The position numbers and the translations under genes are program-made. Under the pieces are notes generated by a model, which saw nothing but the letters and a program-made list of their open reading frames with translations, had not been told where the DNA came from and ran no database searches. A DNA stretch of 64,000 nt, from contig NZ_JARXUZ010000001.1 in NCBI RefSeq assembly GCF_029893365.1, positions 2,046,001 through 2,110,000 on the forward strand. Direction: 5' to 3'. This DNA is from Cryobacterium sp. CG_9.6 (GTDB lineage Bacteria > Actinomycetota > Actinomycetes > Actinomycetales > Microbacteriaceae). Below, piece after piece: positions 8,320-17,451 of this stretch (the stretch's first letter is position 1; every line of letters begins with the position of its first letter).

Positions 8320-9435
8320 TCAGTACCGCACTCTCGGGTCGATGAGCGCGGCAATGACGTCCACGATGAAGTTAGACAGCGCCACGATGACGGCCAGCAG
8401 CGCCACAATGCCCTGCACCGCCACGAAGTCGCGGGCCTTGATGAATTCGATGAGCATAAAGCCGAGACCCTTCCATTCGAAGGTCGTTTCGGTGAGAACG
8501 GCGCCACCGAGGAGGAGGGCCACCTGCAGCCCGATAACGGTGATGATGGGGATCAGCGCGGGCCGGTAGGCGTGCTTGCGTACCAGTCGGAACTCGTTGA
8601 CACCGCGGGAGCGTGCCGCATCAACGTAGTCGGTGCCCAGGGTCCCAATCACGTTTGTGCGCACGAGCCGAAGGAAGATGCCGGCGGTCAGGAGCCCGAG
8701 AGCGAGGGACGGAAGAACGGCGTGCGCGAGAACGTCAGCGAGAACAGCGGGGTCACCGGTCTGGAGGGCGTCAATAGTGTACAAACCGGTTTTGTTCGGG
8801 AGGAGCTGCATCTGCAGCTCGGACCCCGTGGTGGCCCGACCAGCCACCGGGAGCACCTTCAGCCAGACAGCGAAGACGAGCTTGAGCAACAGACCGGCGA
8901 AGAAGACGGGGGTGGCGTAGCAGAGGATAGCGAAAACGCGGAGGAAGGCATCTGGTGCCCGGTCTCGCCAATAAGCGGCCACCATACCGAGGGGAATTCC
9001 CACGATGAACGCGACGACGAGAGAATACGTCACCAGTTCCAGCGTGGCGGAGCCGTAGGTGAAGAGCACCTCAGCGACCGGTCGGTTCGTGCTGATCGTG
9101 GTGCCGAAATTACCGGTGAACACCTGCCCCAGGTACTCCACATACTGCACGAAGATGGGGCGGTCGTAGCCGGCGGCCTGAATGCGCTCGGCCAACTGCT
9201 CCGGGCCGAGGCGCCCGCCGAGCGCGGCGGTGATCGGGTCACCGGTCGTGCGCATCAGCCAGAACACCATGGAGACCAGGATGAAGATGGTGGGAAAGAT
9301 GAGCACGAACCGCACCAGCAAGTAGCGGCCGATACCTCCCCCCGGCGTAGTTTTCTTCTTCTTAGACGCACGCCCAGCCACCGGGGCCGAGGGCTTCATC
9401 GCCACACTGGTCATTACTACCTCACAATTGCACAA
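8320..9435 (-). CDS. Peptide-type ABC transporter permease (DppB-like)
   Basis: A 371-aa inner-membrane permease of the DppB/OppB family, partner of the DppC-like protein. It starts with about 35 polar and basic residues, followed by the first helix, the family signature GDPITAALGGRLGPEQ, and the conserved GNFGTTISTNRPV stretch before a multi-helix permease domain. The EAA loop is visible in YVDAARSRGVNEFRLVRKHAYRPAL near the C-terminal third. It ends with the typical DPRVRY. A 76-bp gap containing a strong stem-loop separates it from the binding-protein gene upstream. Confidence 0.93.
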   Translation of the reverse strand: MCNCEVVMTSVAMKPSAPVAGRASKKKKTTPGGGIGRYLLVRFVLIFPTIFILVSMVFWLMRTTGDPITAALGGRLGPEQLAERIQAAGYDRPIFVQYVEYLGQVFTGNFGTTISTNRPVAEVLFTYGSATLELVTYSLVVAFIVGIPLGMVAAYWRDRAPDAFLRVFAILCYATPVFFAGLLLKLVFAVWLKVLPVAGRATTGSELQMQLLPNKTGLYTIDALQTGDPAVLADVLAHAVLPSLALGLLTAGIFLRLVRTNVIGTLGTDYVDAARSRGVNEFRLVRKHAYRPALIPIITVIGLQVALLLGGAVLTETTFEWKGLGFMLIEFIKARDFVAVQGIVALLAVIVALSNFIVDVIAALIDPRVRY

Positions 9436-9440
9436 GAATC

Positions 9441-9474
9441 GGGGGTGTTCAGCATAATTGCGCTGAACACCCCC
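9441..9474 (-). terminator. Strong intercistronic stem-loop between binding protein and permease genes
   Basis: A perfect 13-bp inverted repeat (9441-9453 with 9462-9474) encloses an 8-nt loop. No T-run follows on the minus strand, so it is better read as an RNA-stabilising or partial-termination hairpin than a full terminator. Such elements after solute-binding-protein genes keep that mRNA more abundant than the downstream permease mRNA. Confidence 0.7.
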
Positions 9475-9511
9475 GGCGATCTAACTGGAGAAGACTCTAG
9501 TCTCTGTTCGA

Positions 9512-11146
9512 CTAGCCCTTGACAAGCGCGCCGTAGCGGAACTTGAACGAGGGATCAAGGGTGTCTTGCGTACCCGTGATGTCCGTTCCCGTCACCGCAA
9601 CCTGCGCACCCTGAAGCAGCGGCACGGTCGACAGCTGTGTGGCGACCTTGTCCTGGATCTCCTCGATCAGCGCGGTGCGCTGTTCGGGGTCGGCGGTGAC
9701 GGCCTGCTCGAGGATCAGTGCGTCAACAGCGGTGTCGCTGTAGTGGTTCTTCAGGAAGCCACCCTCGAGGAAGAACGGCGTCAGGTAGTTGTCGGCGTCC
9801 GAGTAGTCCGGGAACCAGCCGAGCTGGTACGCGGGGTAGACATCCGTCGTACGGTCCTTCGCGTACTGAACCCACTCGGTGGTCTGCAGGTTGACCGTGA
9901 AGAGTCCCGACGCTTCCAGCTGGTCCTTGACCAGGGCGTACTCGTCAGCTGACGATGGGCCGTAGTGGTCATTGCTGTACTGGAGGTTCAGCTCAACCAC
10001 ACCGGTCACGCCGGCAGCCGCGAGGGTTGCCTGTGCCTTCTCAACGTCGGGGGCTCCCGCGCCGTCGCCGTAGAGACCCTTGAGCGCTTCATTGGCTCCG
10101 GTCAGTCCGGCCGGAACGTAGGAGTAGAGGGGCGTGTACGTGCCCTTGTACACCTGGGTGGCGATTTCCTCGCGGTCGACAAGGTCGGCGACTGCGGCAC
10201 GCACGGCCAGGGCCTTCGCGGGATCTGCGTCTGCCGTCGTGGTGCCGAAGGGCTGAGTGTTGAAGTTGAAGGTGATGTAGCGAATCTCGCCACCGGGCCC
10301 ATCAACGACCGAGACGTTCGAGTTGCCCCGAAGGTCATCGATGTCGGTGGCCGACAGGCTGCGCCACGCGACGTCAATGTTTCCTTCCTGCACGTCAAGC
10401 TTCAGGTTGGAGGAATCCGTGTAGTACTTCACGTTCACGACGTCGGTCTTTGCCGGGCCGAGGAGGCCCTCATAGCCCTCATACGCCTTGTAGGAGAGCA
10501 GGTTGTTGAAGTCGTAGCTCACCAGCTCGTACTGGCCGGCGAACGCCTTGGCCGCGACGATGTCGTTGTCCGGTGTCAGGGCGTCGGCGGAGAAGGACTC
10601 TTCATCAACGATGGGGCCGGCCGGGCTCGAGAGAATCTGAGCGAAGACCTGATCGTCCGCCGCCTTCAGGTTGAAGACAACCGTGGTGTCATCAACAGCA
10701 TCGGTGCTGTCCAGGTTATACAGCAGAGAGGAGGGGCCGTTGTCCGCTGCAATCGCCAGCTGGCGGTCGAAGCTGAACTTCACGTCGGATGCGGTGAGAT
10801 CGTTACCGTTTGCCCACTTCAAATCGGGCTTCAGGGTCACGGTGTACTCCGTCGGCGAGGTGAACTCAGCCGACGCCGCGATATCCGGTTCGACATCGGG
10901 GCTGCCGTACGGCGTGTTCATCAGGAACGGAAAGACCTGAGTCTGCACGGCGAAGGAACCCGCATCGTAGGAACCCGCGGGGTCGAGGGTGGTGATCTTG
11001 TCGGTGGTGCCGATCGTGATGGTGCCGCCAGTTGCCGCGGTATCGCCGCCGCCGCCGGCCGAGCAACCAGCGAGAACGAGCGCCGCGACTGCAAAGCCAG
11101 CGGTGGCAGCGAGAGCGCGCTTGCCGTTAGTGAATGCGGATGTCAT
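9512..11146 (-). CDS. Peptide/nickel-type ABC transporter substrate-binding lipoprotein (family 5)
   Basis: A 544-aa solute-binding protein of family 5 (DppA/OppA type). The N-terminus is a lipoprotein signal peptide with a hydrophobic core and lipobox LAGC (Cys28), so the mature protein should be anchored outside the membrane. The domain then begins with TLDPAGSYDAGS, and contains the family hallmark PTEYTVTLKPDLKWANG (residues about 97-113), where the substrate-binding fold begins. It is the first gene of the cluster, preceded by an AGGAAGAGG ribosome-binding site and about 150 bp that must hold the promoter. Ligand specificity (dipeptides, longer peptides or metal chelates) cannot be told from the sequence. 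Confidence 0.93.
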   Translation of the reverse strand: MTSAFTNGKRALAATAGFAVAALVLAGCSAGGGGDTAATGGTITIGTTDKITTLDPAGSYDAGSFAVQTQVFPFLMNTPYGSPDVEPDIAASAEFTSPTEYTVTLKPDLKWANGNDLTASDVKFSFDRQLAIAADNGPSSLLYNLDSTDAVDDTTVVFNLKAADDQVFAQILSSPAGPIVDEESFSADALTPDNDIVAAKAFAGQYELVSYDFNNLLSYKAYEGYEGLLGPAKTDVVNVKYYTDSSNLKLDVQEGNIDVAWRSLSATDIDDLRGNSNVSVVDGPGGEIRYITFNFNTQPFGTTTADADPAKALAVRAAVADLVDREEIATQVYKGTYTPLYSYVPAGLTGANEALKGLYGDGAGAPDVEKAQATLAAAGVTGVVELNLQYSNDHYGPSSADEYALVKDQLEASGLFTVNLQTTEWVQYAKDRTTDVYPAYQLGWFPDYSDADNYLTPFFLEGGFLKNHYSDTAVDALILEQAVTADPEQRTALIEEIQDKVATQLSTVPLLQGAQVAVTGTDITGTQDTLDPSFKFRYGALVKG

Positions 11147-11295
11147 ATCCGTCGTCCTCTTCCTGTTGGGAGAACCGCCACGAAGGCACCAGAAGGCTCC
11201 GCCGCAGTTCAGCTATAGGAATAGGGTTAGCACAGAATTCGCGTGCAGCCCTAGCTCATCGCAGCTTCTTTACACAGCTGCAACAATCCCGCGAC

Positions 11296-13152
11296 TTATT
11301 CGTCGCGGAGACTGCGCCGTTCCGCCTCAACCCGCATGATCTCTCGCTGCAGCGTCACGTAGACATCACGGTTGGTGGGGTCGGCTCTCTGCAGGCGTCC
11401 ACGAAGCTCCGCATTCTGGCGCAGCAGGTCCTTTTCGATGAGGGCCACACTGACATCGCGCACGTACCGGGTGATCTCTCGACCCGGACGCTCGGGCAGC
11501 GGGGCCATGGCCAACTGCTTCACCAGGTTGGCGAGAGCCTCGGGAACAGCCGACACGACCTGATCGAGCCAATCAGCATTCTCCGCATGGTCGAGGCTGG
11601 ACGCCATGGCGTCGCGCACAATGGCCAGGCTGGCGTTGGAGAAGCTCGTCTGTACCGCGCGCGCCAGGATGTCGGAGCCGACGAGCGTCGGATTCTGCAG
11701 CATCGCCATGAGGCCGTCACGCTCCATTCGAGTCACGGGGTCGGTCGGCAGCTCCAGCAGCGAGAAGGGTTTCTCCGGCGGAACCTCGACGGCGACGGCG
11801 GAGTATCGTGGGGGAGCCTCGGGCGTGCGCGAGCGGCCCTGTGCGGTCGATACCGCCTTGCGCACCTCCCCCAGGTCCACGCCAAGCATGCGGGCGAGTT
11901 CCCGCGTGTAGCCCGGCCGAAGGGACGGGTCGCGAATGTCGCCCACGATGGGTGCCGCCGCGCGCAGGGCACCGATGCGCCCCTCAACGGTCTCGAGGTT
12001 GTACTGGCCCAGTAGCTGGCGAATCATGAACTCAAACATGGGCTTTTTTGAATCCACGAGGCGACGAACGGCGTCGTCCCCACGGTGAAGCCGCAGGTCG
12101 CACGGGTCAAAGCCTTCGGGAGCCACGGCCACGAACGTTTGGGCACTGAAACGCTGCTCCTCGCTGAAGGCGCGCATGGCGGCCTTCTGGCCCGCGGCAT
12201 CCGGGTCGAAGGTGAAGACCACCTCACCCACCCCACTGTCATCGCCCATGACGCGGCGCAGCACCTTGATGTGATCGACACCGAAGGACGTGCCGCAGGT
12301 GGCAACAGCGGTGGTGACGCCGGCCAGGTGACACGCCATCACGTCGGTGTAGCCTTCCACGACCACAACCTGGTGACTGCGGGAAATGTCACGCTTAGCC
12401 AGGTCGAGCCCGTAGAGCACCTGTGCCTTGTGATACACGGGTGACTCGGGGGTGTTCAGGTACTTCGGTCCCTTGTCGTCGTCGAGGAGTTTTCGCGCAC
12501 CAAATCCGATTGTCTGCCCCGTGATGTCACGGATGGGCCAGACCAAGCGGCCGCGGAAGCGATCGTACACACCACGGTCACCGCTCGACACCAGACCAGA
12601 CAGCGTGAGCTCATCGGTGGTGAAACCCTTGCCCCGGAGGTGCTTGGTGAGTTCATCCCAGCTCTTTGGGGCGAAGCCCACTCCGAAGTGCGCGGCGGCC
12701 TCGGCGTCGAACCCGCGTCCACCCAGAAAGTCACGGCCGATCTGAGCGTCGTGGCTTCCGAGGCGTTCCACAAAGAACTCCGCGGCAGCCTGGTTAGCGG
12801 CGAGCAGGCGTGCCCGATTGCCGTGGTCGGGCGCGGCTCCCCCGCCGTCTTCGTAGTGCAGCTCCAGCCCGGCACGACCGGCCAGGCGTTCGACGGCCTC
12901 GCTGAAGGTGACGTGGTCCATTTTTTGCAGGAACGAGTACACGTCCCCGCTCTCGCCGCAACCGAAGCAGTGGTAGAAACCCACCTGGGGGCGCACGTGA
13001 AAACTCGGGGTGCGCTCATCGTGGAAGGGACATAAGCCCTTCATCGAACCGATGCCGGCCGATTTCAGCTGCACATAGTCGCCCACAATGTCGGCAATAT
13101 TGGTACGGGCCTTGACCTCTTCGATGTCACCTTGTCGAATCAGTCCAGCCAT
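11296..13152 (-). CDS. dnaG: DNA primase DnaG
   Basis: This 618-aa primase makes the RNA primers for DNA replication. The N-terminal CHC2 zinc ribbon is intact (Cys41, His44, Cys62, Cys65), followed by the catalytic core with the TOPRIM acid-containing segment VVVEGYTDVMA and the FDPDAAGQKA segment. A C-terminal helicase-binding region of about 150 residues ends the protein, rich in Arg and Glu. Length is normal for actinobacterial DnaG (about 620-640 aa). It is the last gene of the dusB-dgt-dnaG group. The peptide transporter lies 150 bp beyond its stop. Confidence 0.97.
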   Translation of the reverse strand: MAGLIRQGDIEEVKARTNIADIVGDYVQLKSAGIGSMKGLCPFHDERTPSFHVRPQVGFYHCFGCGESGDVYSFLQKMDHVTFSEAVERLAGRAGLELHYEDGGGAAPDHGNRARLLAANQAAAEFFVERLGSHDAQIGRDFLGGRGFDAEAAAHFGVGFAPKSWDELTKHLRGKGFTTDELTLSGLVSSGDRGVYDRFRGRLVWPIRDITGQTIGFGARKLLDDDKGPKYLNTPESPVYHKAQVLYGLDLAKRDISRSHQVVVVEGYTDVMACHLAGVTTAVATCGTSFGVDHIKVLRRVMGDDSGVGEVVFTFDPDAAGQKAAMRAFSEEQRFSAQTFVAVAPEGFDPCDLRLHRGDDAVRRLVDSKKPMFEFMIRQLLGQYNLETVEGRIGALRAAAPIVGDIRDPSLRPGYTRELARMLGVDLGEVRKAVSTAQGRSRTPEAPPRYSAVAVEVPPEKPFSLLELPTDPVTRMERDGLMAMLQNPTLVGSDILARAVQTSFSNASLAIVRDAMASSLDHAENADWLDQVVSAVPEALANLVKQLAMAPLPERPGREITRYVRDVSVALIEKDLLRQNAELRGRLQRADPTNRDVYVTLQREIMRVEAERRSLRDE

Positions 13153-13181
13153 GACGTAATTCTAGCTGTCACACCCACGAG

Positions 13182-14447
13182 CTAACCCTGCACGAGCCGT
13201 TCGTACCAGGCCAGTGCCGACTGATCCGTGAGACTGGCGACCTGATCGACAACCACGCGTTTGCGGGCGCCATCGTCAGCGGCCGCGGCCCAATCCTCGG
13301 TGAAGCCCGGGTCGAGATGCTCGTCGCCACTGGCCAGGAGCGTGTCGGCCAGCAGGGTGAGCACCTGACGCTGCTGCACGTAGATGGGCTTGCGGGTGTT
13401 GCGGGTCATGACGAACGCTGCCACGATCCCCTTCAGCACGGCAATCTCCGCCTGCGTCTCGCGCGGAACCACCACGTGAGCGCCGAAGCGGATGAAGTTC
13501 TCGCCCGGGTAGGCCTGTCGCGTGGCGCGCACGGCCGCGCCGCTGAACCGCCCGATGAGCTGGCTGCTGAGATTTTTCAGCCGTCCCTGATCGCGGCGAC
13601 CGCCGGACCACTCCGACATCCAATAATCGAGGGAGTCAAGGCGGTTGAAGGCCTTCGAGAGATCCTCCTCGGAGAGCTCGGTGCCGATCCACTCCGACAT
13701 GGTGGCCAGCAGGTCATCATGATTTGTGCGTCGTCCGAGCAGGGCAACGTCCACGTAACCGTTCACCACGGCGTCTTCGAAGTCGTGCACGGAGTAGGCG
13801 ATGTCGTCGGAGAGGTCCATGATCTGCGCCTCGATGCACAGCTGCCGGTCCGGTGCGCCGCGGCGCAGCCACTCAAAAGCTGCGATGTCGTGCTCGTAAA
13901 AGCCATACTTGGCTCGGCCACTCGGATCGCGCACGGAGGAACTCTCCGGCCACGGATACTTGCAACTCGCATCCAGGCTCGCCCGGGTGAGGTTCAAGCC
14001 GTAGCTCTCGCCATCCGGGCCGAAGACCTTGGGCTCGAGTCGGGTGAGCAACCGCAGCGTCTGCGCGTTGCCTTCAAAACCCCCAATGTCCAGGGACCAG
14101 GTGTTGAGTGCCTTTTCCCCGTTGTGGCCAAAGGGCGGATGCCCAATGTCGTGCGCGAGGCACGCGGTATCCACGATGTCGGGATTCACGTTCAAGCGGT
14201 TTGCGAGTTCGCGGCCTACCTGGGCCACCTCGAGCGAGTGAGTGAGGCGGTTGCGGGCGAAGTCAAGACCGGCTGTCGGGGAGAGCACCTGCGTCTTGGC
14301 GGCCAGCCGTCGCAGGGCGCTGGAGTGCAGCAGTCGCGCCCGGTCGCGCGCGAAATCGCTGCGCCGTGAATAGTGCTCCTCCGGGAACCAGCGTTCCTCG
14401 TCGTGCTCGCCATAGATTGGCGTGACGTGTTCGGGTGCGTTAACCAC
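13182..14447 (-). CDS. dgt: Deoxyguanosinetriphosphate triphosphohydrolase-like protein
   Basis: A 421-aa HD-domain phosphohydrolase that releases triphosphate from dNTPs and so controls dNTP pools. Motifs: RLTHS with metal-binding His70, the paired AHDIGHPPFGH (98-108) carrying the HD doublet, and a later MDLSDDIAYSVHDFED segment with further ligands. The start is GTG at 14445-14447, inside the last codons of dusB (8-bp overlap). The order dusB-dgt-dnaG is typical of actinobacteria. The true substrate may be broader than dGTP, as in other shorter Dgt homologues. Confidence 0.94.
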   Translation of the reverse strand: MVNAPEHVTPIYGEHDEERWFPEEHYSRRSDFARDRARLLHSSALRRLAAKTQVLSPTAGLDFARNRLTHSLEVAQVGRELANRLNVNPDIVDTACLAHDIGHPPFGHNGEKALNTWSLDIGGFEGNAQTLRLLTRLEPKVFGPDGESYGLNLTRASLDASCKYPWPESSSVRDPSGRAKYGFYEHDIAAFEWLRRGAPDRQLCIEAQIMDLSDDIAYSVHDFEDAVVNGYVDVALLGRRTNHDDLLATMSEWIGTELSEEDLSKAFNRLDSLDYWMSEWSGGRRDQGRLKNLSSQLIGRFSGAAVRATRQAYPGENFIRFGAHVVVPRETQAEIAVLKGIVAAFVMTRNTRKPIYVQQRQVLTLLADTLLASGDEHLDPGFTEDWAAAADDGARKRVVVDQVASLTDQSALAWYERLVQG

Positions 14448-15594
14448 CGCTTGTGTCCCCTTCGCCCTCGGTCAGGTGCAGTCGTTCCGCACCGGCCAAC
14501 TCCTGAGACTCCAACCAGCGTTCCGGCAGCGACGGCTTCTTCGGAGTGCCGGCACGTCCGCGCGGTCCCTCAGCGCCCGCGCCGGGGTAGGGCTGGTCGC
14601 CGTCGAGGGTTCCGAGCAGATCGTCGAGCATGGCCAGGGACTCGACGGCGGCCAGTCGGGCCCGCAGGTCGCCGCCCACCGGATACCCCTTGAAGTACCA
14701 GGCCACGTGCTTGCGCACGTCGCGGCAAGCTCGCTCTTCGCTCTCGAAAAATTCCGTGAGCAGCTCCGCGTGCCGACGAAAGGCGTTACACACCTCACCG
14801 AGGGAGGGTTCCGCCTTCAGCGTCTCACCGCGAAAAGCCGCGGCGAGGTCACCGAACAGCCACGGACGCCCGAGGCAGCCGCGCCCGACAACGACACCGT
14901 CGCATCCGGTCTCCGCCACCATGCGCAGTGCATCGTCGGCGGACCAAATGTCGCCGTTGCCGAGAATCGGAGTGTCGGTGATGGTGTTCTTGAGCTGCGC
15001 GATGGCGGACCAGTCGGCCTGGCCGGAGTAGAACTCCGCGGCGGTGCGCGCGTGCAGGGCGATTGATGCCACGCCGGCGCCGGCCGCAGCCTTGCCCGCT
15101 TCGAGATAGGTGAGGTGATCGGAGTCGATGCCCTTGCGCATCTTCACGGTGACGGGAACGTCACCGGCGGCACCTACGGCTGCTTCCACAATCTGGCGAA
15201 AGAGTCCCAGCTTCCAGGGCAGCGCCGCCCCGCCGCCCTTGCGGGTGACCTTGGGTACCGGGCAGCCGAAGTTGAGGTCGATATGGTCGGCGCGATCCTC
15301 GGCCACGAGCATGGTGACTGCCTCGGACACGGTCTTGGGATCAACGCCGTACAGCTGAATCGACCGGGTGGTCTCGCTGGGATGATGGGCGATCAGTCGC
15401 ATGGACTCACGTGTGCGCTCCACCAGGGCACGCGAGGTGATCATTTCACTCACGTAGAGCCCGGCACCGAATTCGCGACAGAGCCGGCGAAATGCGGTGT
15501 TGGTGATGCCGGCCATGGGCGCAAGAACCACAGGCACGTCGAGAGTCAACGGCCCAATCTTGAGCGGTGCGGGAGTTGCGTGTGTGAGAGTCAT
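14440..15594 (-). CDS. dusB: tRNA-dihydrouridine synthase (DusB-like)
   Basis: A 384-aa FMN-dependent enzyme that reduces uridine to dihydrouridine in the tRNA D loop. A TIM barrel begins with VVLAPMAGITNTAFRRLC (26-43) and contains NFGCPVPKVTRKGGG, whose Cys is the general acid. Further FMN-contacting loops are VTVKMRKG and the GDIWSADDA region, and GVVVGRGCLGRPW closes the barrel. A C-terminal helical tRNA-binding domain follows, then a charged, low-complexity tail. It overlaps dgt by 8 bp. Upstream, a strong hairpin separates it from the microprotein gene, so it may have its own promoter. Confidence 0.94.
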   Translation of the reverse strand: MTLTHATPAPLKIGPLTLDVPVVLAPMAGITNTAFRRLCREFGAGLYVSEMITSRALVERTRESMRLIAHHPSETTRSIQLYGVDPKTVSEAVTMLVAEDRADHIDLNFGCPVPKVTRKGGGAALPWKLGLFRQIVEAAVGAAGDVPVTVKMRKGIDSDHLTYLEAGKAAAGAGVASIALHARTAAEFYSGQADWSAIAQLKNTITDTPILGNGDIWSADDALRMVAETGCDGVVVGRGCLGRPWLFGDLAAAFRGETLKAEPSLGEVCNAFRRHAELLTEFFESEERACRDVRKHVAWYFKGYPVGGDLRARLAAVESLAMLDDLLGTLDGDQPYPGAGAEGPRGRAGTPKKPSLPERWLESQELAGAERLHLTEGEGDTSGG

Positions 15595-15634
15595 GTACGT
15601 TCAATTCTTCCAGAACAATTCCCCAACAAATACA

Positions 15635-15672
15635 ACAGGTGTGGCGCCCACAATTGTGAGCGCCACACCTGT
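15635..15672 (-). terminator. Hairpin terminator after the frnE-microprotein pair
   Basis: A perfect 13-bp inverted repeat (15635-15647 with 15660-15672) has a loop that is itself nearly palindromic (CACAATTGTG), extending the stem. On the minus strand a T/G-rich tail follows. It lies 20 bp beyond the microprotein stop and 40 bp before dusB. Confidence 0.7.
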
Positions 15673-15691
15673 GTTGGTGCGGGTGAGAGCG

Positions 15692-15817
15692 TTACGCTCC
15701 GCAGCCGCAGGAGCCGCAGCCACAGGAGCCAGCGGCGTCTTCGGGCTGGCCGAGGAGCTGGATCGTGGGGCGCGGTGTTGTGTCGGTTGTGGTGCTCGTG
15801 ATGGTTGCGTCGCTCAT
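15692..15817 (-). CDS. 41-aa Cys/Gly-rich microprotein (CGCGSCGCG tail), coupled to frnE
   Basis: A small gene for 41 residues. It begins with MSDATITSTTTD, has a Thr-rich N-terminal half, the middle segment PTIQLLGQPEDA, and ends GSCGCGSCGCGA with four Cys in a CxC-x2-CxC arrangement. The ATG overlaps the TGA of frnE (ATGA), and the frnE 3' end supplies a GAGGAG ribosome-binding site 8 nt upstream (15826-15831). This makes translation very likely. The gene ends just before a strong hairpin. No signal peptide. The paired CxC motifs suggest metal binding (Cu, Zn, Cd) or a thiol relay with the CPWC protein; that is inference. I do not recognise a named family. Confidence 0.8.
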   Translation of the reverse strand: MSDATITSTTTDTTPRPTIQLLGQPEDAAGSCGCGSCGCGA

Positions 15818-16509
15818 GCGATGTTCTCCTCAGACTTTTCGGTTCGAACCTTATTCAAGACTTCGGCAAATGTATCAGCATCCTGCGCTCCGGACACTCC
15901 GTATTTTCCGTCAATGACGAAGAAGGGAACTCCCTGAATGCCGTATTCGCCGGCCTGGGCGACATCCGCTTTCACATCGGCAAGAAACTCGTGTGCGGTC
16001 AGAGCGCGAACAACGTCGACGCGGTCGAGGCCGATCTCGGCGGCGAGGTCAGCGAGGTCCTCAATGCGCCCCACATGGCGCCCCTCAACGAAGTAGGCCT
16101 TCAGAAGGCGCTCCTTCATGTCCAGTTGACGACCCTGAGACTTGGCGTAGTGCAGCAGCTCGTGGGAGATCACCGTGTTGGTCTGGTGAATGGAGTCGTA
16201 GTCGTAGTGCAGTCCCACGCTCTCGGCAATACCGGTCACGCGCTCAAGCATCTGCTCCACCTCCGGTAGCGACATCCCCTTCTTCTCGCTCAGGTACTGC
16301 GTGGGGGTGCCGGCATATTCCACGGGGGTATCGGGCGAAAGTTCGAAGCTGTGGTATTCCACCTCGATGGGCCCGCCGTACAGGGCTGCACCGGCCTCAA
16401 ATTTTCGCTTGCCGATGTAGCACCAGGGGCACTGCACATCGGACCAGATATCGACCTTGATGGTGTCGGCTGCGGTTGCCGCTTCGGTCACATTCGTTGT
16501 ATCGGTCAC
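15814..16509 (-). CDS. DsbA-family (FrnE-like) thiol oxidoreductase
   Basis: A 231-aa cytoplasmic thioredoxin-fold protein of the DsbA/FrnE family. The active-site motif CPWC (27-30) follows the first strand (VDIWSDVQ), an alpha-helical insertion fills the middle, and the cis-Pro loop is in GIQGVPFFVIDGKYGVSGAQ (about 193-212). No signal sequence is present. The start is GTG at 16507-16509. FrnE of Deinococcus radiodurans is a cytosolic, cadmium-responsive disulfide isomerase/oxidoreductase, so a role in thiol or metal stress is plausible. It is translationally coupled to the Cys-rich microprotein. The gene lies 78 bp downstream of uppS. Confidence 0.88.
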   Translation of the reverse strand: MTDTTNVTEAATAADTIKVDIWSDVQCPWCYIGKRKFEAGAALYGGPIEVEYHSFELSPDTPVEYAGTPTQYLSEKKGMSLPEVEQMLERVTGIAESVGLHYDYDSIHQTNTVISHELLHYAKSQGRQLDMKERLLKAYFVEGRHVGRIEDLADLAAEIGLDRVDVVRALTAHEFLADVKADVAQAGEYGIQGVPFFVIDGKYGVSGAQDADTFAEVLNKVRTEKSEENIA

Positions 16510-16587
16510 TCCGACGTAACCATCAGAACCCAGCGCACTATTCCCTCTGCAGCGAAAGAATGCGCTTCAACTGGGTGGAATCCACTT

Positions 16588-17451
16588 CTACTGAAGTGCC
16601 TCTTCGGCTGTGGGCGTGTCGACCGCGCCGCCGTAACGGCGATTGCGAGACGCATAAAGCTCTATGGCATGCCAAAGGTCAACGCGGGTGAAGTCGGGCC
16701 AGAGCGTGTCGAGAAACACCATCTCGGCATAGGCGCTCTGCCACAGCAGAAAGTTGCTGGTTCGTTGCTCCCCCGAGCTGCGCACGAACAGGTCCACATC
16801 TGGCAGCTCGCTCGTGTACAGGTGGCGCTGAATGGCCTTCTCGGTGATGCCCGACGGCTTCAGCCTGCCCGCGGCAACCTCTTCGGCCAACTCGCGCACG
16901 GCATCCGTGATCTCGGTGCGACCGCCGTAGTTCACGCACATGGTGAGCGTAAGCACATCATTGGACGCGGTGAGTTTCTCGGCAAACTGCAATTCGTTAA
17001 TGACGGATGCCCAGAGTCGCGGCTTTCGGCCGGCCCACCTCACCCGCACTCCCCACTCGTTGAGCTGGTCGCGGCGGCGATGGATCACGTCACGGTTGAA
17101 GCCCATCAGGAAGCGAACCTCCTCGGGAGAACGCTTCCAGTTTTCGGTAGAAAACGCGTACACGCTCAGATGCTTCACGCCGAGCTGGATGGCGCCGGCC
17201 ACGACATCGAGCAGTGCGGCTTCCCCCATCTTGTGTCCCTCGACGCGGTTCAGGCCGCGCGCGTTCGCCCAGCGACCGTTCCCGTCCATGACGATGGCAA
17301 TGTGCTCGGGAACCGCGCGCGGGTCGATGTCGGGCGGATAGAGCCCGGTCCAATCGAGGGCACGGAACGGCACCGAGTCCTTGTGCGTGATGGGCGTGGG
17401 CGTTCGCGTTTTGCGCAGGAATCCGCGACGCGCCGGCTCAGGAGATGTCAT
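16588..17451 (-). CDS. uppS: Isoprenyl transferase (undecaprenyl/decaprenyl diphosphate synthase)
   Basis: A 287-aa cis-prenyltransferase that makes the long-chain polyprenyl diphosphate carrier for cell-wall synthesis. The catalytic motif [12 protein letters not shown] is intact (Asp at about 56). [14 protein letters not shown], the basic [19 protein letters not shown] region and the C-terminal Trp-Pro-Asp-Phe segment are also present. I chose the ATG at 17449-17451, which overlaps the recO stop (ATGA). The frame stays open 45 bp further into recO but without support. The N-terminal extension of about 45 residues is usual in actinobacteria. recO-uppS is a conserved pair. Confidence 0.95.
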   Translation of the reverse strand: MTSPEPARRGFLRKTRTPTPITHKDSVPFRALDWTGLYPPDIDPRAVPEHIAIVMDGNGRWANARGLNRVEGHKMGEAALLDVVAGAIQLGVKHLSVYAFSTENWKRSPEEVRFLMGFNRDVIHRRRDQLNEWGVRVRWAGRKPRLWASVINELQFAEKLTASNDVLTLTMCVNYGGRTEITDAVRELAEEVAAGRLKPSGITEKAIQRHLYTSELPDVDLFVRSSGEQRTSNFLLWQSAYAEMVFLDTLWPDFTRVDLWHAIELYASRNRRYGGAVDTPTAEEALQ

